From Pseudomonas sessilinigenes (lineage in GTDB: Bacteria > Pseudomonadota > Gammaproteobacteria > Pseudomonadales > Pseudomonadaceae), in the NCBI RefSeq assembly GCF_003850565.1, contig NZ_CP027706.1, positions 1,736,001 through 1,800,000 of the forward strand: a stretch of 64,000 nt of DNA. The letters are read 5' to 3'. The notes under the pieces are model-generated. The model made no database searches. It saw only the letters and a program-made list of their open reading frames with translations, and had not been told where the DNA came from. The first letter of the stretch is position 1; each line of letters starts with the position of its first letter. Below, in pieces: positions 51,600 through 61,013 of the stretch. A program made the position numbers and the translations under genes.

Positions 51600-53297
51600 A
51601 TGACCGAGTCCCTGTGCGTATTGATTGCCGAGGATGGCGCGGCGGACCGTCTGTTGCTGTCGAGCATCGTTCGTCGCCAGGGCCATCGGGTACTGGCCGC
51701 GAGCAATGGCCTGGAGGCCCTGGAGTTGTTCCAGGGCCAGCGCCCGCAGATCGTATTGATGGATGCGATGATGCCGGTCATGGACGGATTCGAGGCGGCG
51801 CGTCGGATCAAGGCGCTGGCGGGCGAGACCCTGGTGCCCATTATCTTCCTGACCTCCCTGAGCGAGGGCGAGGCGCTGGCTCGTTGCCTGGAGGCCGGAG
51901 GCGACGATTTTCTGGCAAAGCCCTATAACCCGGTAATCCTGGCGGCCAAGATCAATGCCATGGACCGCTTGCGCCGTCTGCAGGAAACCGTATTGCAGCA
52001 GCGTGACCAGATCACTCGTCACCATGACTACCTGCTCAACGAGCAGCGGGTGGCCAAGGCGGTGTTCGACAAGGTGGCGCATTCCGGCTGCCTGAATGCA
52101 CCGAACATCCGTTACCTGCAATCGCCCTACGCACTGTTCAACGGCGATCTGCTGCTGGCGGCGTATACCCCGGCGGGGGACATGCATGTGCTGCTGGGGG
52201 ATTTCACCGGCCATGGCCTGCCGGCTGCCGTCGGGGCGATGCCCCTGGCCGAGGTGTTCTATGGCATGACTGCCAAGGGCTACGGGTTGCCGGAAACCCT
52301 GCGGGAGATGAATGCCAAGCTCAAGCGCATCCTGCCGGTGGACATGTTCTGCTGTGCCACGCTGCTGTGCCTGAGTTCCCAGCGGCGGGCGCTGGAAGTG
52401 TGGAACGGCGGCATGCCCGAAGGGTATCTGTACAGCCATGCCAGTGGCGCGCGAACGCCCCTGGTGTCCCGGCACCTGCCGCTTGGGGTGCAGGGGGTTG
52501 AGGTGTTCGAGGACCGCACCGAGGTCTTTCCCATGGCCCCGGGGGACCGGGTGTTCCTGCTCTCCGATGGTGTGATCGATACCTGCAATGCCGAGGATGA
52601 GTTGTTCGGTGCACAGCGCCTGCAGCAAGTGTTTGCTGCCAACCGCCAGGAGGAGTGCCTGCTGGGGGAGATCCAGCAGGCACTGGAAGACTTTGGCGGC
52701 CAGGCCCGGGACGATGTGAGCATGGTCGAGGTCAGCCTGCCGGAGTTCTCCCGCTTGGTGCCCCCGGCCCTGGTCTACTCCGACAGCGGCTTGTCCTGCC
52801 CGCTGGATTGGTCGGTGAGCTTCGAGTTTCGTGCCGCCACTCTCAAGCGCTTCAATCCGCTGCCTTATCTGTTGCAGCTGCTATTGGAGGTGCATGGCCT
52901 GCGTTCCCAGAGCGGGGCGTTGTACAGCGTGTTGGCCGAGTTGTACTCCAATGCGCTGGAGCATGGAGTGCTCAAGCTGGACTCGCAACTCAAGCGCGAT
53001 GCCCAGGGATTCACTCGCTACTATCGCGAGCGGGCCAGCCGCCTGGAGGAGTTGCGCGAGGGTTTTGTCCGCGTGCATCTGCAGGTCGAGCCCTTGGAGG
53101 CGGGAGGGCGCCTGGTGATACGGGTCGAGGACAGTGGCGAAGGATTCGACGTGGCGGCGATCATGGCTCGGCCCAACGATACCGGGCGCTTGTCGGGGCG
53201 CGGTGTCAGCCTGATTCGTCAGATGAGCCGCGAGGCACAATGGGCTGACGATGGTCGCAGTGTCCGCGTGGAGTTTTCCTGGGAGGCTCTGGCATAA
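51600..53297 (+). CDS. hsbR: Response regulator with PP2C phosphatase and kinase domains, HsbR
   Basis: A 565-residue three-domain protein. The receiver (about 1-120) has Asp55 in VLMDAMMPVMDG. The SpoIIE/PP2C phosphatase (about 190-385) has VLLGDFTGHGLPAA and FLLSDGVIDT. The C-terminal HATPase kinase-like domain (about 420-565) has LAELYSNALEHG and VEDSGEGFD. It sets the phosphorylation of HsbA in response to HptB. The start at 51600 (MTESLCVLIAED) is chosen by homology; GTG 51591 and TTG 51582 are in frame and the ribosome-binding site is weak. Confidence 0.87.
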   Translation: MTESLCVLIAEDGAADRLLLSSIVRRQGHRVLAASNGLEALELFQGQRPQIVLMDAMMPVMDGFEAARRIKALAGETLVPIIFLTSLSEGEALARCLEAGGDDFLAKPYNPVILAAKINAMDRLRRLQETVLQQRDQITRHHDYLLNEQRVAKAVFDKVAHSGCLNAPNIRYLQSPYALFNGDLLLAAYTPAGDMHVLLGDFTGHGLPAAVGAMPLAEVFYGMTAKGYGLPETLREMNAKLKRILPVDMFCCATLLCLSSQRRALEVWNGGMPEGYLYSHASGARTPLVSRHLPLGVQGVEVFEDRTEVFPMAPGDRVFLLSDGVIDTCNAEDELFGAQRLQQVFAANRQEECLLGEIQQALEDFGGQARDDVSMVEVSLPEFSRLVPPALVYSDSGLSCPLDWSVSFEFRAATLKRFNPLPYLLQLLLEVHGLRSQSGALYSVLAELYSNALEHGVLKLDSQLKRDAQGFTRYYRERASRLEELREGFVRVHLQVEPLEAGGRLVIRVEDSGEGFDVAAIMARPNDTGRLSGRGVSLIRQMSREAQWADDGRSVRVEFSWEALA

Positions 53298-53327
53298 TTT
53301 CCTGGTTCTTGATCAAGGAGCGAACAA

Positions 53328-53672
53328 GTGGCTGAGATTCATCTGGATCACACGGTACTCAACGCGTTGCAGGAGGTCATGGAGGACGAATATCCCGTCC
53401 TGCTGGATACTTTTGTCTGCGATTCGGCCGAGCGTGTACGCGTGCTGCATAAGTCCCGGGACAGCATCCAGCTGGTCGCCGCTGCCCATAGCCTCAAGGG
53501 CAGCAGTAGCAACATGGGCGCTACGCGCCTGGCCGAGCTCTGCCATCAATTGGAGCTGCGAGCCGCGCAGGCGGCTGATGAGGGGGTGCGCCAGTTGGTG
53601 GGGGAGATTGATGGCGAGTTCGCTATTGTCCGGCGCTTGTGTGAGCAGGAGCTGCAGCGTTTTCATTGCTGA
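53328..53672 (+). CDS. hptB: Histidine phosphotransfer protein HptB
   Basis: A 114-residue Hpt protein with the phospho-acceptor His54 in AAAHSLKGSSSNMGA. In P. aeruginosa HptB takes phosphate from several hybrid kinases (for example RetS, SagS) and passes it to HsbR. The GTG start has AAGGAG seven bases upstream. Gene order here, hsbA-hsbR-hptB, keeps the module whole. Confidence 0.87.
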   Translation: MAEIHLDHTVLNALQEVMEDEYPVLLDTFVCDSAERVRVLHKSRDSIQLVAAAHSLKGSSSNMGATRLAELCHQLELRAAQAADEGVRQLVGEIDGEFAIVRRLCEQELQRFHC

Positions 53673-53704
53673 ATGGCGATCCTCGGCCAGTGCTTTGCAG
53701 GAGT

Positions 53705-53720
53705 TGGCCCGTCCTTTGCA
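53705..53720 (+). promoter_or_regulatory. Sigma-54 promoter of fliK
   Basis: TGGCCCG-TCCT-TTGCA matches the -24/-12 element with GG and GC ten bases apart. It lies 50 bases before the fliK ATG and 33 bases after the hptB stop. Confidence 0.75.
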
Positions 53721-53769
53721 AAGAAGTCTCGTACTGTACCTATGATTTCAGTGCAGCGGAGACTGTTCC

Positions 53770-55164
53770 ATGGCTGTTACCCCTAATTCGCTTCTTCAGG
53801 CCACCGCCCAGGCCAGCCCTCAATCCAAGGCGCAAGCGGCTGCTGTTGGCCCTCTGGCAAGCGTTGCCCAGCCTGGGGACAAGGCTTCCAGCTTCGCGCA
53901 GCTCTACGCCAGCCAATCTCAAGCCAAAGTGCAGAGCAAGCCTCAGGCTGTCGCTGACAACAGCCCGTCACCGGTGCGCGACAAGAGCCCCGACAACACC
54001 CCGAAAAGGGACGCTGGCAATGATCAGGCTGCCGCATCGCAGCCAGCGGTTGCCGATAGCGGCAAGGCCTTGCCTGCCGAAAAACCGGCCAGCACCGGCA
54101 AAGATGGTGCTGCCAGCGATGACCGCAAGCCAGTCGATACAGCACAGGCCGAGGCGCCGTCCAGCGAGCCCGCGGTGGATCCAAGCCTGCTGCAAGGCCA
54201 GCCTGTAGCGCCGGTGGCAGTGGCAGAGCCTGCCCCGGTCCCTGTGCCGCAGCCTCAGGTCGAAGCGGCTCCTGTCCTGGTGCCAGCGCAGGTTGCGGCA
54301 GCGGTAGTGCCGGCGCCGGCCGCCGAACCTGCCAAAGAGGCGTTCGATCCCGAGGCCGACCCTCTGGATGCCCTGCCTGCCGTGCGTTTGGCCATGGAGC
54401 AAAGCGGCCATGTCTCGGCGTCCAGTCAATCGCAACCCAAGAATGCCTCTAGCACCGCTAACGCCGATGCTCAGTTGGCATCGGCGCCGAATATCGCCAA
54501 TGGCATGGCCGGCCTGCTCGAGCAGGCTGGCAAGGGCGGTACCGAGCAGGGGGGCGAGAAGGCCTTCAGCGGTCTGATTACCGAAGGCTTGAAGGATCTC
54601 AAGGGCGCGTCCAGCGATACTCGCGTGGATGACTTCGCCAACCGCCTGGCGGCCCTGACCCAGGCGGCAACGCCCAAGACAGCCAATGCGGTGCCGGTCA
54701 ACCAGCCATTGGCCATGCACCAGAGCGGGTGGACCGATGAAGTGGTCAACCGGGTGATGTACCTGTCCAGCGCCAACCTCAAGTCGGCGGATATCCAGTT
54801 GCAACCGGCCGAGCTTGGGCGCCTGGATATTCGCGTGCACATGATTCCCGACCAGCAGACCCAGGTGACGTTCATGAGTGCCCATGCGGGTGTGCGTGAA
54901 GCCCTGGAAGGGCAGATGCATCGCATGCGCGATATGTTCAGCCAGCAGGGCCTGGGGCAGGTGGACGTCAATGTTTCCGATCAGTCCCGTGGCTGGCAGG
55001 GCCAGGAGCAGGCGCAGCAAGGGCAGAGCCGCGCCAGCGGCTCCAGCGCCAGTGGTTCGCGCCTGGATGGCGAGCCTGGCGATGACGGGCAGCCTGCATT
55101 GGCTGAGGTCTCTGCCCCGGTGCAGAGCGTGATCGGCACGAGTGTCGTGGACTATTACGCCTGA
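53770..55164 (+). CDS. fliK: Hook-length control protein FliK
   Basis: A 464-residue protein. The first 330 residues are a low-complexity Ala/Pro/Gln/Ser region, expected for the molecular ruler. The C-terminal domain (about 340-420) has the Flg_hook motif SADIQLQPAELGRLDIRVHM, followed by a Gln/Ser/Gly-rich tail. It switches the export gate (FlhB) from hook to filament substrates. Confidence 0.9.
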   Translation: MAVTPNSLLQATAQASPQSKAQAAAVGPLASVAQPGDKASSFAQLYASQSQAKVQSKPQAVADNSPSPVRDKSPDNTPKRDAGNDQAAASQPAVADSGKALPAEKPASTGKDGAASDDRKPVDTAQAEAPSSEPAVDPSLLQGQPVAPVAVAEPAPVPVPQPQVEAAPVLVPAQVAAAVVPAPAAEPAKEAFDPEADPLDALPAVRLAMEQSGHVSASSQSQPKNASSTANADAQLASAPNIANGMAGLLEQAGKGGTEQGGEKAFSGLITEGLKDLKGASSDTRVDDFANRLAALTQAATPKTANAVPVNQPLAMHQSGWTDEVVNRVMYLSSANLKSADIQLQPAELGRLDIRVHMIPDQQTQVTFMSAHAGVREALEGQMHRMRDMFSQQGLGQVDVNVSDQSRGWQGQEQAQQGQSRASGSSASGSRLDGEPGDDGQPALAEVSAPVQSVIGTSVVDYYA

Positions 55165-55176
55165 CCGGATGACCAG

Positions 55177-55206
55177 CGGGAGCTTCCTGTGGCAAGGAGG
55201 CTCCCG
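55177..55206 (+). repeat. Imperfect inverted repeat (REP-like hairpin) after fliK
   Basis: CGGGAGC (55177-55183) pairs with GCTCCCG (55200-55206), and TCCT with AGGA inside, around the loop GTGGCA. No T-run follows. The pieces CTGTGGCAAGGAGG and GGAAGCTCCCGCTGG (complement) resemble the short palindromic extragenic elements of fluorescent pseudomonads, but the match is imperfect. Confidence 0.35.
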
Positions 55207-55287
55207 GCGGACATTGCCCCGGCGTCCCGGCTCGCCATTTCTTTCAGCGTCCTGCTGACGGTCTCAGATCTGCATTTCTGACAAATC

Positions 55288-55303
55288 TGGCATAACACTT
55301 GCT
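55288..55303 (+). promoter_or_regulatory. Sigma-54 promoter of fliL operon
   Basis: TGGCATA-ACAC-TTGCT matches the -24/-12 consensus with correct spacing, 51 bases before the fliL ATG. It would drive fliLMNOPQR-flhB. Confidence 0.75.
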
Positions 55304-55353
55304 CTTGCCTTGCCGTGCGACTGTGAACCCCCGAATAGTGACGGATTATTGGC

Positions 55354-55854
55354 ATGGCGAAGAGCGAAGCAGCAGAAAAACCCACCGCAGGGAAAAGCAA
55401 ACTCAAGCTTATCCTCTTGATTGTCCTGGCGTTGTTGTTGGCCATCGGCCTGTCGGTCGGCGCCACCTGGTATTTCATGCACAGTGCTCAGAGCAAGCCG
55501 GCACCGGCTGCGGAGACCGCCACCAACGTCAAGCCCGCAGCGATCTATGAGCCCATGGCCCCGGCTTTCGTTGCCAACTACACGCAGAACGGCCGGCAGC
55601 GCTACATGCAGGTGAGCATCACCATGCTGGCGCGCAATCAAGCGGACCTGGATGCCCTGAAAGTGCATATGCCAGTGATCCGCAACAACCTGGTGATGCT
55701 GTTTTCCGCGCAGAATTTCGACACCCTGGCGACTCCGGTCGGTCAGGAAATGCTCCGCCAGAAAGCCACCGCCAGCGTCCAGGAAGTGGCCCAGAAAGAG
55801 GTGGGCAAGGTAGTGGTCGAGCAGTTGCTCTTTACTAACTTCGTATTGCAGTAG
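55354..55854 (+). CDS. fliL: Flagellar stator-associated protein FliL
   Basis: A 166-residue inner-membrane protein with a single membrane segment at about 18-38 (LILLIVLALLLAIGLSVGATW) and a periplasmic C-terminal domain ending VVVEQLLFTNFVLQ, the FliL hallmark. It supports stator units. It lies 9 bases before fliM. Confidence 0.94.
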   Translation: MAKSEAAEKPTAGKSKLKLILLIVLALLLAIGLSVGATWYFMHSAQSKPAPAAETATNVKPAAIYEPMAPAFVANYTQNGRQRYMQVSITMLARNQADLDALKVHMPVIRNNLVMLFSAQNFDTLATPVGQEMLRQKATASVQEVAQKEVGKVVVEQLLFTNFVLQ

Positions 55855-55863
55855 GAACACGAC

Positions 55864-56832
55864 ATGGCCGTGCAGGACCTGCTGTCCCAGGATGAGATCG
55901 ACGCGCTGTTGCATGGCGTCGACGACGGTCTGGTACAGACCGAACACGCTGCCGAACCCGGTAGTGTCAAAAGCTACGACCTGACCAGCCAGGATCGCAT
56001 CGTCCGCGGACGCATGCCGACTCTGGAGATGATCAACGAGCGCTTCGCCCGCTACACCCGGATCAGCATGTTCAACATGTTGCGTCGTTCCGCCGATGTG
56101 GCGGTCGGTGGTGTGCAGGTGATGAAGTTCGGCGAGTACGTGCACTCGCTGTACGTTCCCACCAGCCTGAACCTGGTGAAGATCAAGCCGCTGCGCGGCA
56201 CCGCGCTGTTCATCCTCGACGCTAAGCTGGTGTTCAAGCTGGTGGACAACTTCTTCGGCGGTGATGGTCGTCACGCGAAGATCGAGGGGCGCGAGTTCAC
56301 TCCCACCGAGCTGCGCGTGGTGCGCATGGTGCTGGAGCAGGCCTTCGTCGACCTCAAGGAAGCCTGGCAGGCGATCATGCCGGTCAATTTCGAGTACATA
56401 AACTCCGAAGTGAACCCGGCGATGGCCAACATTGTTGGCCCGAGCGAGGCGGTGGTGGTGTCGACCTTCCATATCGAGCTCGATGGTGGTGGCGGCGACC
56501 TGCACGTGACCATGCCGTACTCGATGATCGAGCCGATCCGGGAAATGCTCGACGCCGGTTTCCAGTCCGACCTGGACGACCAGGACGAGCGCTGGAGCAA
56601 AGCCCTGCGCGAAGACGTACTGGATGTGGCGGTGCCGCTGAGCGCCACGGTCGCCCGCCGGCAACTGCGCCTGCGCGACATCCTGCACATGCAGCCTGGC
56701 GATGTGATCCCGGTGGAGCTACCAGAAGACATGATCATGCGGGCCAACGGCGTGCCGTCGTTCAAGGTCAAGCTGGGTTCCCACAAGGGCAACCTGGCGC
56801 TGCAAGTGATCGAACCGATCGAGCGCCGCTGA
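55864..56832 (+). CDS. fliM: Motor switch protein FliM
   Basis: A 322-residue switch protein. The N-terminal LLSQDEIDALLHG binds phospho-CheY. The CheC-like middle domain (about 45-230) and the C-terminal SPOA domain (about 250-320, MRANGVPSFKVKLGS) are complete. Confidence 0.97.
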   Translation: MAVQDLLSQDEIDALLHGVDDGLVQTEHAAEPGSVKSYDLTSQDRIVRGRMPTLEMINERFARYTRISMFNMLRRSADVAVGGVQVMKFGEYVHSLYVPTSLNLVKIKPLRGTALFILDAKLVFKLVDNFFGGDGRHAKIEGREFTPTELRVVRMVLEQAFVDLKEAWQAIMPVNFEYINSEVNPAMANIVGPSEAVVVSTFHIELDGGGGDLHVTMPYSMIEPIREMLDAGFQSDLDDQDERWSKALREDVLDVAVPLSATVARRQLRLRDILHMQPGDVIPVELPEDMIMRANGVPSFKVKLGSHKGNLALQVIEPIERR

Positions 56833-56887
56833 ACGGTGCTCCAACCTGTTTGTTGTTCAATGAATTTTTGCGCGTCGAGGACCCAAG

Positions 56888-57349
56888 ATGGCTGACGAAA
56901 TTAACTCCCAGGACGATCAGGCGCTGGCCGACGAGTGGGCTGCTGCGCTGGAAGAAACCGGTGATGCCGGCCAGGCCGATATCGACGCTTTGCTGGCGGC
57001 CGATGCCGGCGCCGCGGCCAGCGGTGGGCGCCTGCAAATGGAGGAGTTCGGCAGTGTGCCCAAGAACCATGAGCCGGTGAGCCTGGAAGGGCCGAACCTG
57101 GACGTGATCCTGGACATCCCGGTATCGATCTCCATGGAAGTGGGCAGTACCGACATCAACATCCGTAACCTGTTGCAGCTCAACCAGGGTTCGGTGATCG
57201 AGCTCGATCGCCTGGCGGGCGAGCCGCTGGATGTGCTGGTCAACGGCACCCTGATCGCCCACGGCGAAGTGGTGGTGGTCAACGAGAAGTTCGGTATCCG
57301 CCTGACTGACGTGATCAGCCCAAGCGAACGCATCAAGAAGCTGCGCTAA
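56888..57349 (+). CDS. fliN: Motor switch protein FliN
   Basis: A 153-residue protein. The C-terminal SPOA domain is standard (LDVILDIPVSISMEVGST, LNQGSVIELDRLAGEPLDVLVNG). The N-terminal 70 residues are an acidic extension (SQDDQALADEWAAALEETGDAGQADIDALL-type) including an EIDALL-like segment, typical of Pseudomonas FliN. It forms the bottom of the C-ring. It abuts fliO directly. Confidence 0.95.
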   Translation: MADEINSQDDQALADEWAAALEETGDAGQADIDALLAADAGAAASGGRLQMEEFGSVPKNHEPVSLEGPNLDVILDIPVSISMEVGSTDINIRNLLQLNQGSVIELDRLAGEPLDVLVNGTLIAHGEVVVVNEKFGIRLTDVISPSERIKKLR

Positions 57350-57793
57350 GTGAACAGGCTGCTTGGCGTATTGCTCGGCTTGCCCTTGAGTGCCCTGGCC
57401 GCAGAACCTGTGGCCACTGCCCAGGTGACGGCCGCGGTGCCGGCGGTGGGCAGCCTTAGCGGGCAGCTGGCCCAGTTGGTGCTGGGCCTGTTGCTGGTGG
57501 TCGGGCTGATCTTTCTCCTGGCCTGGCTGTTGCGCCGAGTGCAGCAGGCAGGTCCTGCTGGCAAGGGGCAGGTGATCGAGCTGATCGGTTCCCGGGCCCT
57601 GGGCCCGCGTGACCGGTTGGTGTTGGTGCAGGTCGGCAACGAGCAGATCCTGCTGGGCCTGACCCCGGGCACGATCACCCCGTTACATGTACTCAAAGAG
57701 CCGGTGCAGGTGCCTAGCGCCGAACAGGCCACGCCTGAGTTCGCCCAGCGCCTGATGGAGCTGTTGGGCAAGGATCAGAAGGATAGGAAGTAA
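57350..57793 (+). CDS. fliO: Flagellar export protein FliO
   Basis: A 147-residue membrane protein. A hydrophobic leader ([14 protein letters not shown]) and one membrane segment at about 40-62 ([22 protein letters not shown]) precede a cytoplasmic tail with [21 protein letters not shown]. It assists FliP ring assembly. The GTG start follows the fliN stop without a gap. It overlaps fliP by one base. Confidence 0.9.
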   Translation: MNRLLGVLLGLPLSALAAEPVATAQVTAAVPAVGSLSGQLAQLVLGLLLVVGLIFLLAWLLRRVQQAGPAGKGQVIELIGSRALGPRDRLVLVQVGNEQILLGLTPGTITPLHVLKEPVQVPSAEQATPEFAQRLMELLGKDQKDRK

Positions 57794-58542
57794 TGCCGTT
57801 GCGCATCATCTTGACGTTGGCCCTGATGCTGGCGGCGCCGCTGGCGCTGGCGGCCGATCCGTTGTCGATCCCGGCCATCACCCTGGGCACCAATGCCAGC
57901 GGCCAGCAGGAGTACTCGGTCAGCCTGCAGATCCTGCTGATCATGACCGCGCTGAGTTTCATCCCGGCGTTCGTCATGCTGATGACCAGCTTTACCCGGA
58001 TCATCATTGTCTTCTCGATCCTGCGCCAGGCCCTGGGGTTGCAGCAGACGCCGTCGAACCAGATCCTCACCGGCATGGCGCTGTTCCTCACCCTGTTCAT
58101 CATGGCTCCAGTGTTCGACCGGGTGAACCAGGACGCGTTGCAGCCGTACCTGGCGGAAAAGATCACCGCCCAGGATGCGGTGGCCAAGGCCGAGGTGCCG
58201 ATCAAGGACTTCATGCTGGCGCAGACCCGCAGCAGTGATCTGGAGCTGTTCGTGCGCCTGTCCAAGCGTACCGACATTGCCAGTCCTGACCAGGCGCCGT
58301 TGACCATCCTGGTGCCGGCCTTCGTCACCTCGGAACTCAAGACGGCGTTCCAGATCGGTTTCATGATCTTCATCCCGTTCCTGATCATCGACCTGGTGGT
58401 CGCCAGTGTGCTGATGGCCATGGGCATGATGATGCTGTCGCCGCTGATCATTTCCCTGCCGTTCAAGATCATGCTGTTCGTCCTGGTGGACGGCTGGGCA
58501 CTGATCATCGGCACGCTGGCCGGCAGTTTCGGCGGTGTTTAG
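57793..58542 (+). CDS. fliP: Flagellar export gate protein FliP
   Basis: A 249-residue polytopic protein with a cleavable signal peptide (ending PLALA, about residue 20) and four membrane segments, including [23 protein letters not shown] and the C-terminal [23 protein letters not shown]. It forms the core of the export gate with FliQ and FliR. Confidence 0.97.
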   Translation: MPLRIILTLALMLAAPLALAADPLSIPAITLGTNASGQQEYSVSLQILLIMTALSFIPAFVMLMTSFTRIIIVFSILRQALGLQQTPSNQILTGMALFLTLFIMAPVFDRVNQDALQPYLAEKITAQDAVAKAEVPIKDFMLAQTRSSDLELFVRLSKRTDIASPDQAPLTILVPAFVTSELKTAFQIGFMIFIPFLIIDLVVASVLMAMGMMMLSPLIISLPFKIMLFVLVDGWALIIGTLAGSFGGV

Positions 58543-58566
58543 AACCTTGTTTGCGGGTGATCGACA

Positions 58567-58836
58567 ATGACTCCAGAAGTCGCGGTAGACCTGTTTCGCG
58601 AAGCCCTGTGGCTGACCACCATGATGGTTGCCGTGCTGGTGGTGCCCAGCCTGCTGGTGGGCCTGATCGTGGCCATGTTCCAGGCGGCCACGCAGATCAA
58701 CGAGCAGACCCTGAGCTTCCTGCCGCGCTTGCTGGTGATGCTGGTGACCCTGATTGTCGCCGGCCCCTGGCTGGTGCAGACCTTCATGGAATACATCCGT
58801 CAGTTGTACGGCAGTATTCCGCAGTTGATCGGCTGA
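58567..58836 (+). CDS. fliQ: Flagellar export gate protein FliQ
   Basis: An 89-residue protein with two membrane helices around the conserved loop FQAATQINEQTLSFLPRLL. Full length. It lies between fliP and fliR as usual. Confidence 0.96.
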   Translation: MTPEVAVDLFREALWLTTMMVAVLVVPSLLVGLIVAMFQAATQINEQTLSFLPRLLVMLVTLIVAGPWLVQTFMEYIRQLYGSIPQLIG

Positions 58837-58840
58837 ACCC

Positions 58841-59623
58841 ATGTCCTTGCTGGCGTTGACCGATACCCAGATCAGCAGCTGGGTGGCGAGCTTCGTGCTG
58901 CCGCTGTTCCGGGTCACCTCGCTGTTGATGGTGATGCCGGTCTTCGGCACGACCCTGGTGCCGCGGCGGGTGCGCTTGTACTTCGCCCTGGCGATCACCG
59001 TGGTGATCACCCCGGCGCTACCGCCCATGCCCGAGGTGCATGCGCTGGACGCCAGTGCCCTGCTGCTGGTGGCTGAGCAGATACTGATCGGTGCCGTGCT
59101 CGGGTTTGCCTTGCAGTTGTTCTTCCAGGCCTTTGTCATCGCCGGGCAGATCGTCGCGATCCAGATGGGCATGGGCTTCGCTTCCATGGTCGACCCGACC
59201 AACGGTGTCTCGGTGGCGGTGATCGGGCAATTCTTCACCATGCTGGTGACTTTGCTGTTCCTGGCCATGAACGGCCACCTGGTGGTGTTCGAGGTGCTGG
59301 TGGAAAGTTTCACCACGCTGCCGGTCGGTGGCGGGCTGATGGTCAATCATTACTGGGAGCTGGTCGGCAAGCTGGGTTGGGTGCTGGGGGCGGCGCTACT
59401 GTTGGTGTTGCCGGCGATCACCGCCTTGCTGGTGGTGAACATCGCCTTCGGCGTGATGACCCGGGCGGCGCCACAGTTGAACATCTTCTCCATCGGTTTC
59501 CCCCTGACCCTGGTGCTGGGGATGGGTATCGTCTGGATCAGCCTCGCCGACATTCTCAACCAGTATCAACCGCTGGCCGCCGAGGCCTTGCAGTTCTTGC
59601 GCGAATTGGCGAGGTCACGTTGA
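58841..59623 (+). CDS. fliR: Flagellar export gate protein FliR
   Basis: A 260-residue polytopic protein. The conserved GEQ-like loop IVAIQMGMGFASMVDPTNGVS and several membrane helices are visible. It completes the FliPQR gate. It lies 4 bases after fliQ and 3 bases before flhB. Confidence 0.96.
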   Translation: MSLLALTDTQISSWVASFVLPLFRVTSLLMVMPVFGTTLVPRRVRLYFALAITVVITPALPPMPEVHALDASALLLVAEQILIGAVLGFALQLFFQAFVIAGQIVAIQMGMGFASMVDPTNGVSVAVIGQFFTMLVTLLFLAMNGHLVVFEVLVESFTTLPVGGGLMVNHYWELVGKLGWVLGAALLLVLPAITALLVVNIAFGVMTRAAPQLNIFSIGFPLTLVLGMGIVWISLADILNQYQPLAAEALQFLRELARSR

Positions 59624-59626
59624 GCC

Positions 59627-60802
59627 ATGGCTGAGAGCGAGAGCGGTCAGGACAAGACAGAAGACCCCACGGAGAAACGCAAGAAGGACTCCCGGGAAAA
59701 GGGCGAGATCGCTCGCTCCAAGGAGCTCAACACCCTGGCCATCATGTTGGCCGGGGCTGGAGGCCTGCTGGTCTTCGGTGCGAACCTGGCGCAGAACCTC
59801 CTGGAGATCATGCGCCTGAATTTTTCCCTGCCGCGCGATGTGCTGCTCAGCCCCGGGGCCATGGGCTTGTATCTGCTGCACTCGGGCAAGATCGCCATCC
59901 TGGCGGTGCAGCCGGTGCTGTTGACGCTGCTGCTGGCGGCCATCATCGGGCCGATTTCCCTGGGAGGCTGGCTGTTCGCCGGCAAGAGCCTGGCGCCCAA
60001 GTTCAGCCGGATGAATCCGGCCAATGGGCTGAAGCGGATGTTCTCCTTCACGGCGTTGATCGAGCTGCTCAAGGCCCTGGCCAAGTTCAGCCTGGTGCTA
60101 TTCGTGGCACTGTCGGTGTTGTCCTCCGATATCGACGACCTGCTGCGGATCGCCCATGAGCCCCTTGAGCTGGCGATCATCCATAGTGTCCAGGTGGTGG
60201 GCTGGAGCACCTTGTGGATGGCTTGCGGGCTGATCCTGATTGCCGCGGTGGATGTGCCGGTGCAGCTGTACCAGGCCCACAAGAAGCTGATGATGACCAA
60301 GCAGGAAGTGCGCGACGAGCACAAGGACCAGGAGGGGCGACCGGAGGTCAAGCAGCGGATTCGCCAGGTGCAGCGCGAGATGTCCCAGCGGCGGATGATG
60401 GCGGCCATTCCTGAGGCTGACGTGGTGATCACCAACCCGACCCACTATGCCGTGGCCCTCAAGTACGATGCCGAGAAGGGCGGGGCGCCGATGCTGCTGG
60501 CCAAGGGCACGGACTTCCTGGCGCAACAGATCCGTGAGATCGCCACGGCTCACGAGATCATGTTGCTGCAGTCCCCGGCGCTGGCTCGCTCGATCTACTA
60601 CTCCACCGAGCTTGAGGAGGAGATCCCGGCCGGCCTGTACCTGGCGGTGGCCCAGGTCCTGGCCTACGTCTATCAGATTCGCCAACATCGCGCCGGCAAG
60701 GGCAAGCGCCCGGACCCGCTCAAGGACCCGCAGATCCCCGACGACTTGCAGCGCGACAGCGCCGGCAATCGACCGGCTTCGGGGCCGGCGAAACCTGCCT
60801 AG
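59627..60802 (+). CDS. flhB: Export switch protein FlhB
   Basis: A 391-residue protein with a charged N-terminus (DKTEDPTEKRKKDSREKGEIARSKEL), four membrane helices and a cytoplasmic C-terminal domain with the self-cleaving NPTH motif (VITNPTHYAVALKYD). FliK acts on it to switch substrates. The tail beyond the usual end is rich in Pro, Asp and Lys. A small GCCC/GGGC hairpin follows the stop. Confidence 0.97.
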   Translation: MAESESGQDKTEDPTEKRKKDSREKGEIARSKELNTLAIMLAGAGGLLVFGANLAQNLLEIMRLNFSLPRDVLLSPGAMGLYLLHSGKIAILAVQPVLLTLLLAAIIGPISLGGWLFAGKSLAPKFSRMNPANGLKRMFSFTALIELLKALAKFSLVLFVALSVLSSDIDDLLRIAHEPLELAIIHSVQVVGWSTLWMACGLILIAAVDVPVQLYQAHKKLMMTKQEVRDEHKDQEGRPEVKQRIRQVQREMSQRRMMAAIPEADVVITNPTHYAVALKYDAEKGGAPMLLAKGTDFLAQQIREIATAHEIMLLQSPALARSIYYSTELEEEIPAGLYLAVAQVLAYVYQIRQHRAGKGKRPDPLKDPQIPDDLQRDSAGNRPASGPAKPA

Positions 60803-60938
60803 CACGAGCCTCGCCCGTTCGGGCTTGTTCGTCAGAAAAATGGCTAATTGCTATTAACCTTCCTCAGGGCCTTCCAGGTGCAGCTCCTTGCGTGACGAAA
60901 TGGGCGCAAATGCTTGATTGAGCTGTCCAGGTGAAAGT

Positions 60939-60954
60939 TGGAAGGCTTCTTGCA
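60939..60954 (+). promoter_or_regulatory. Sigma-54 promoter of flhA
   Basis: TGGAAGG-CTTC-TTGCA has GG and GC ten bases apart, 59 bases before the flhA start. The gap 60803-61013 otherwise shows no gene. Confidence 0.7.
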
Positions 60955-61013
60955 GTAGCCGCCCTGTATCGCTTCAGGCGTCAAAAGTTTGCTTTACGGA
61001 ACGGGGTAAATCG

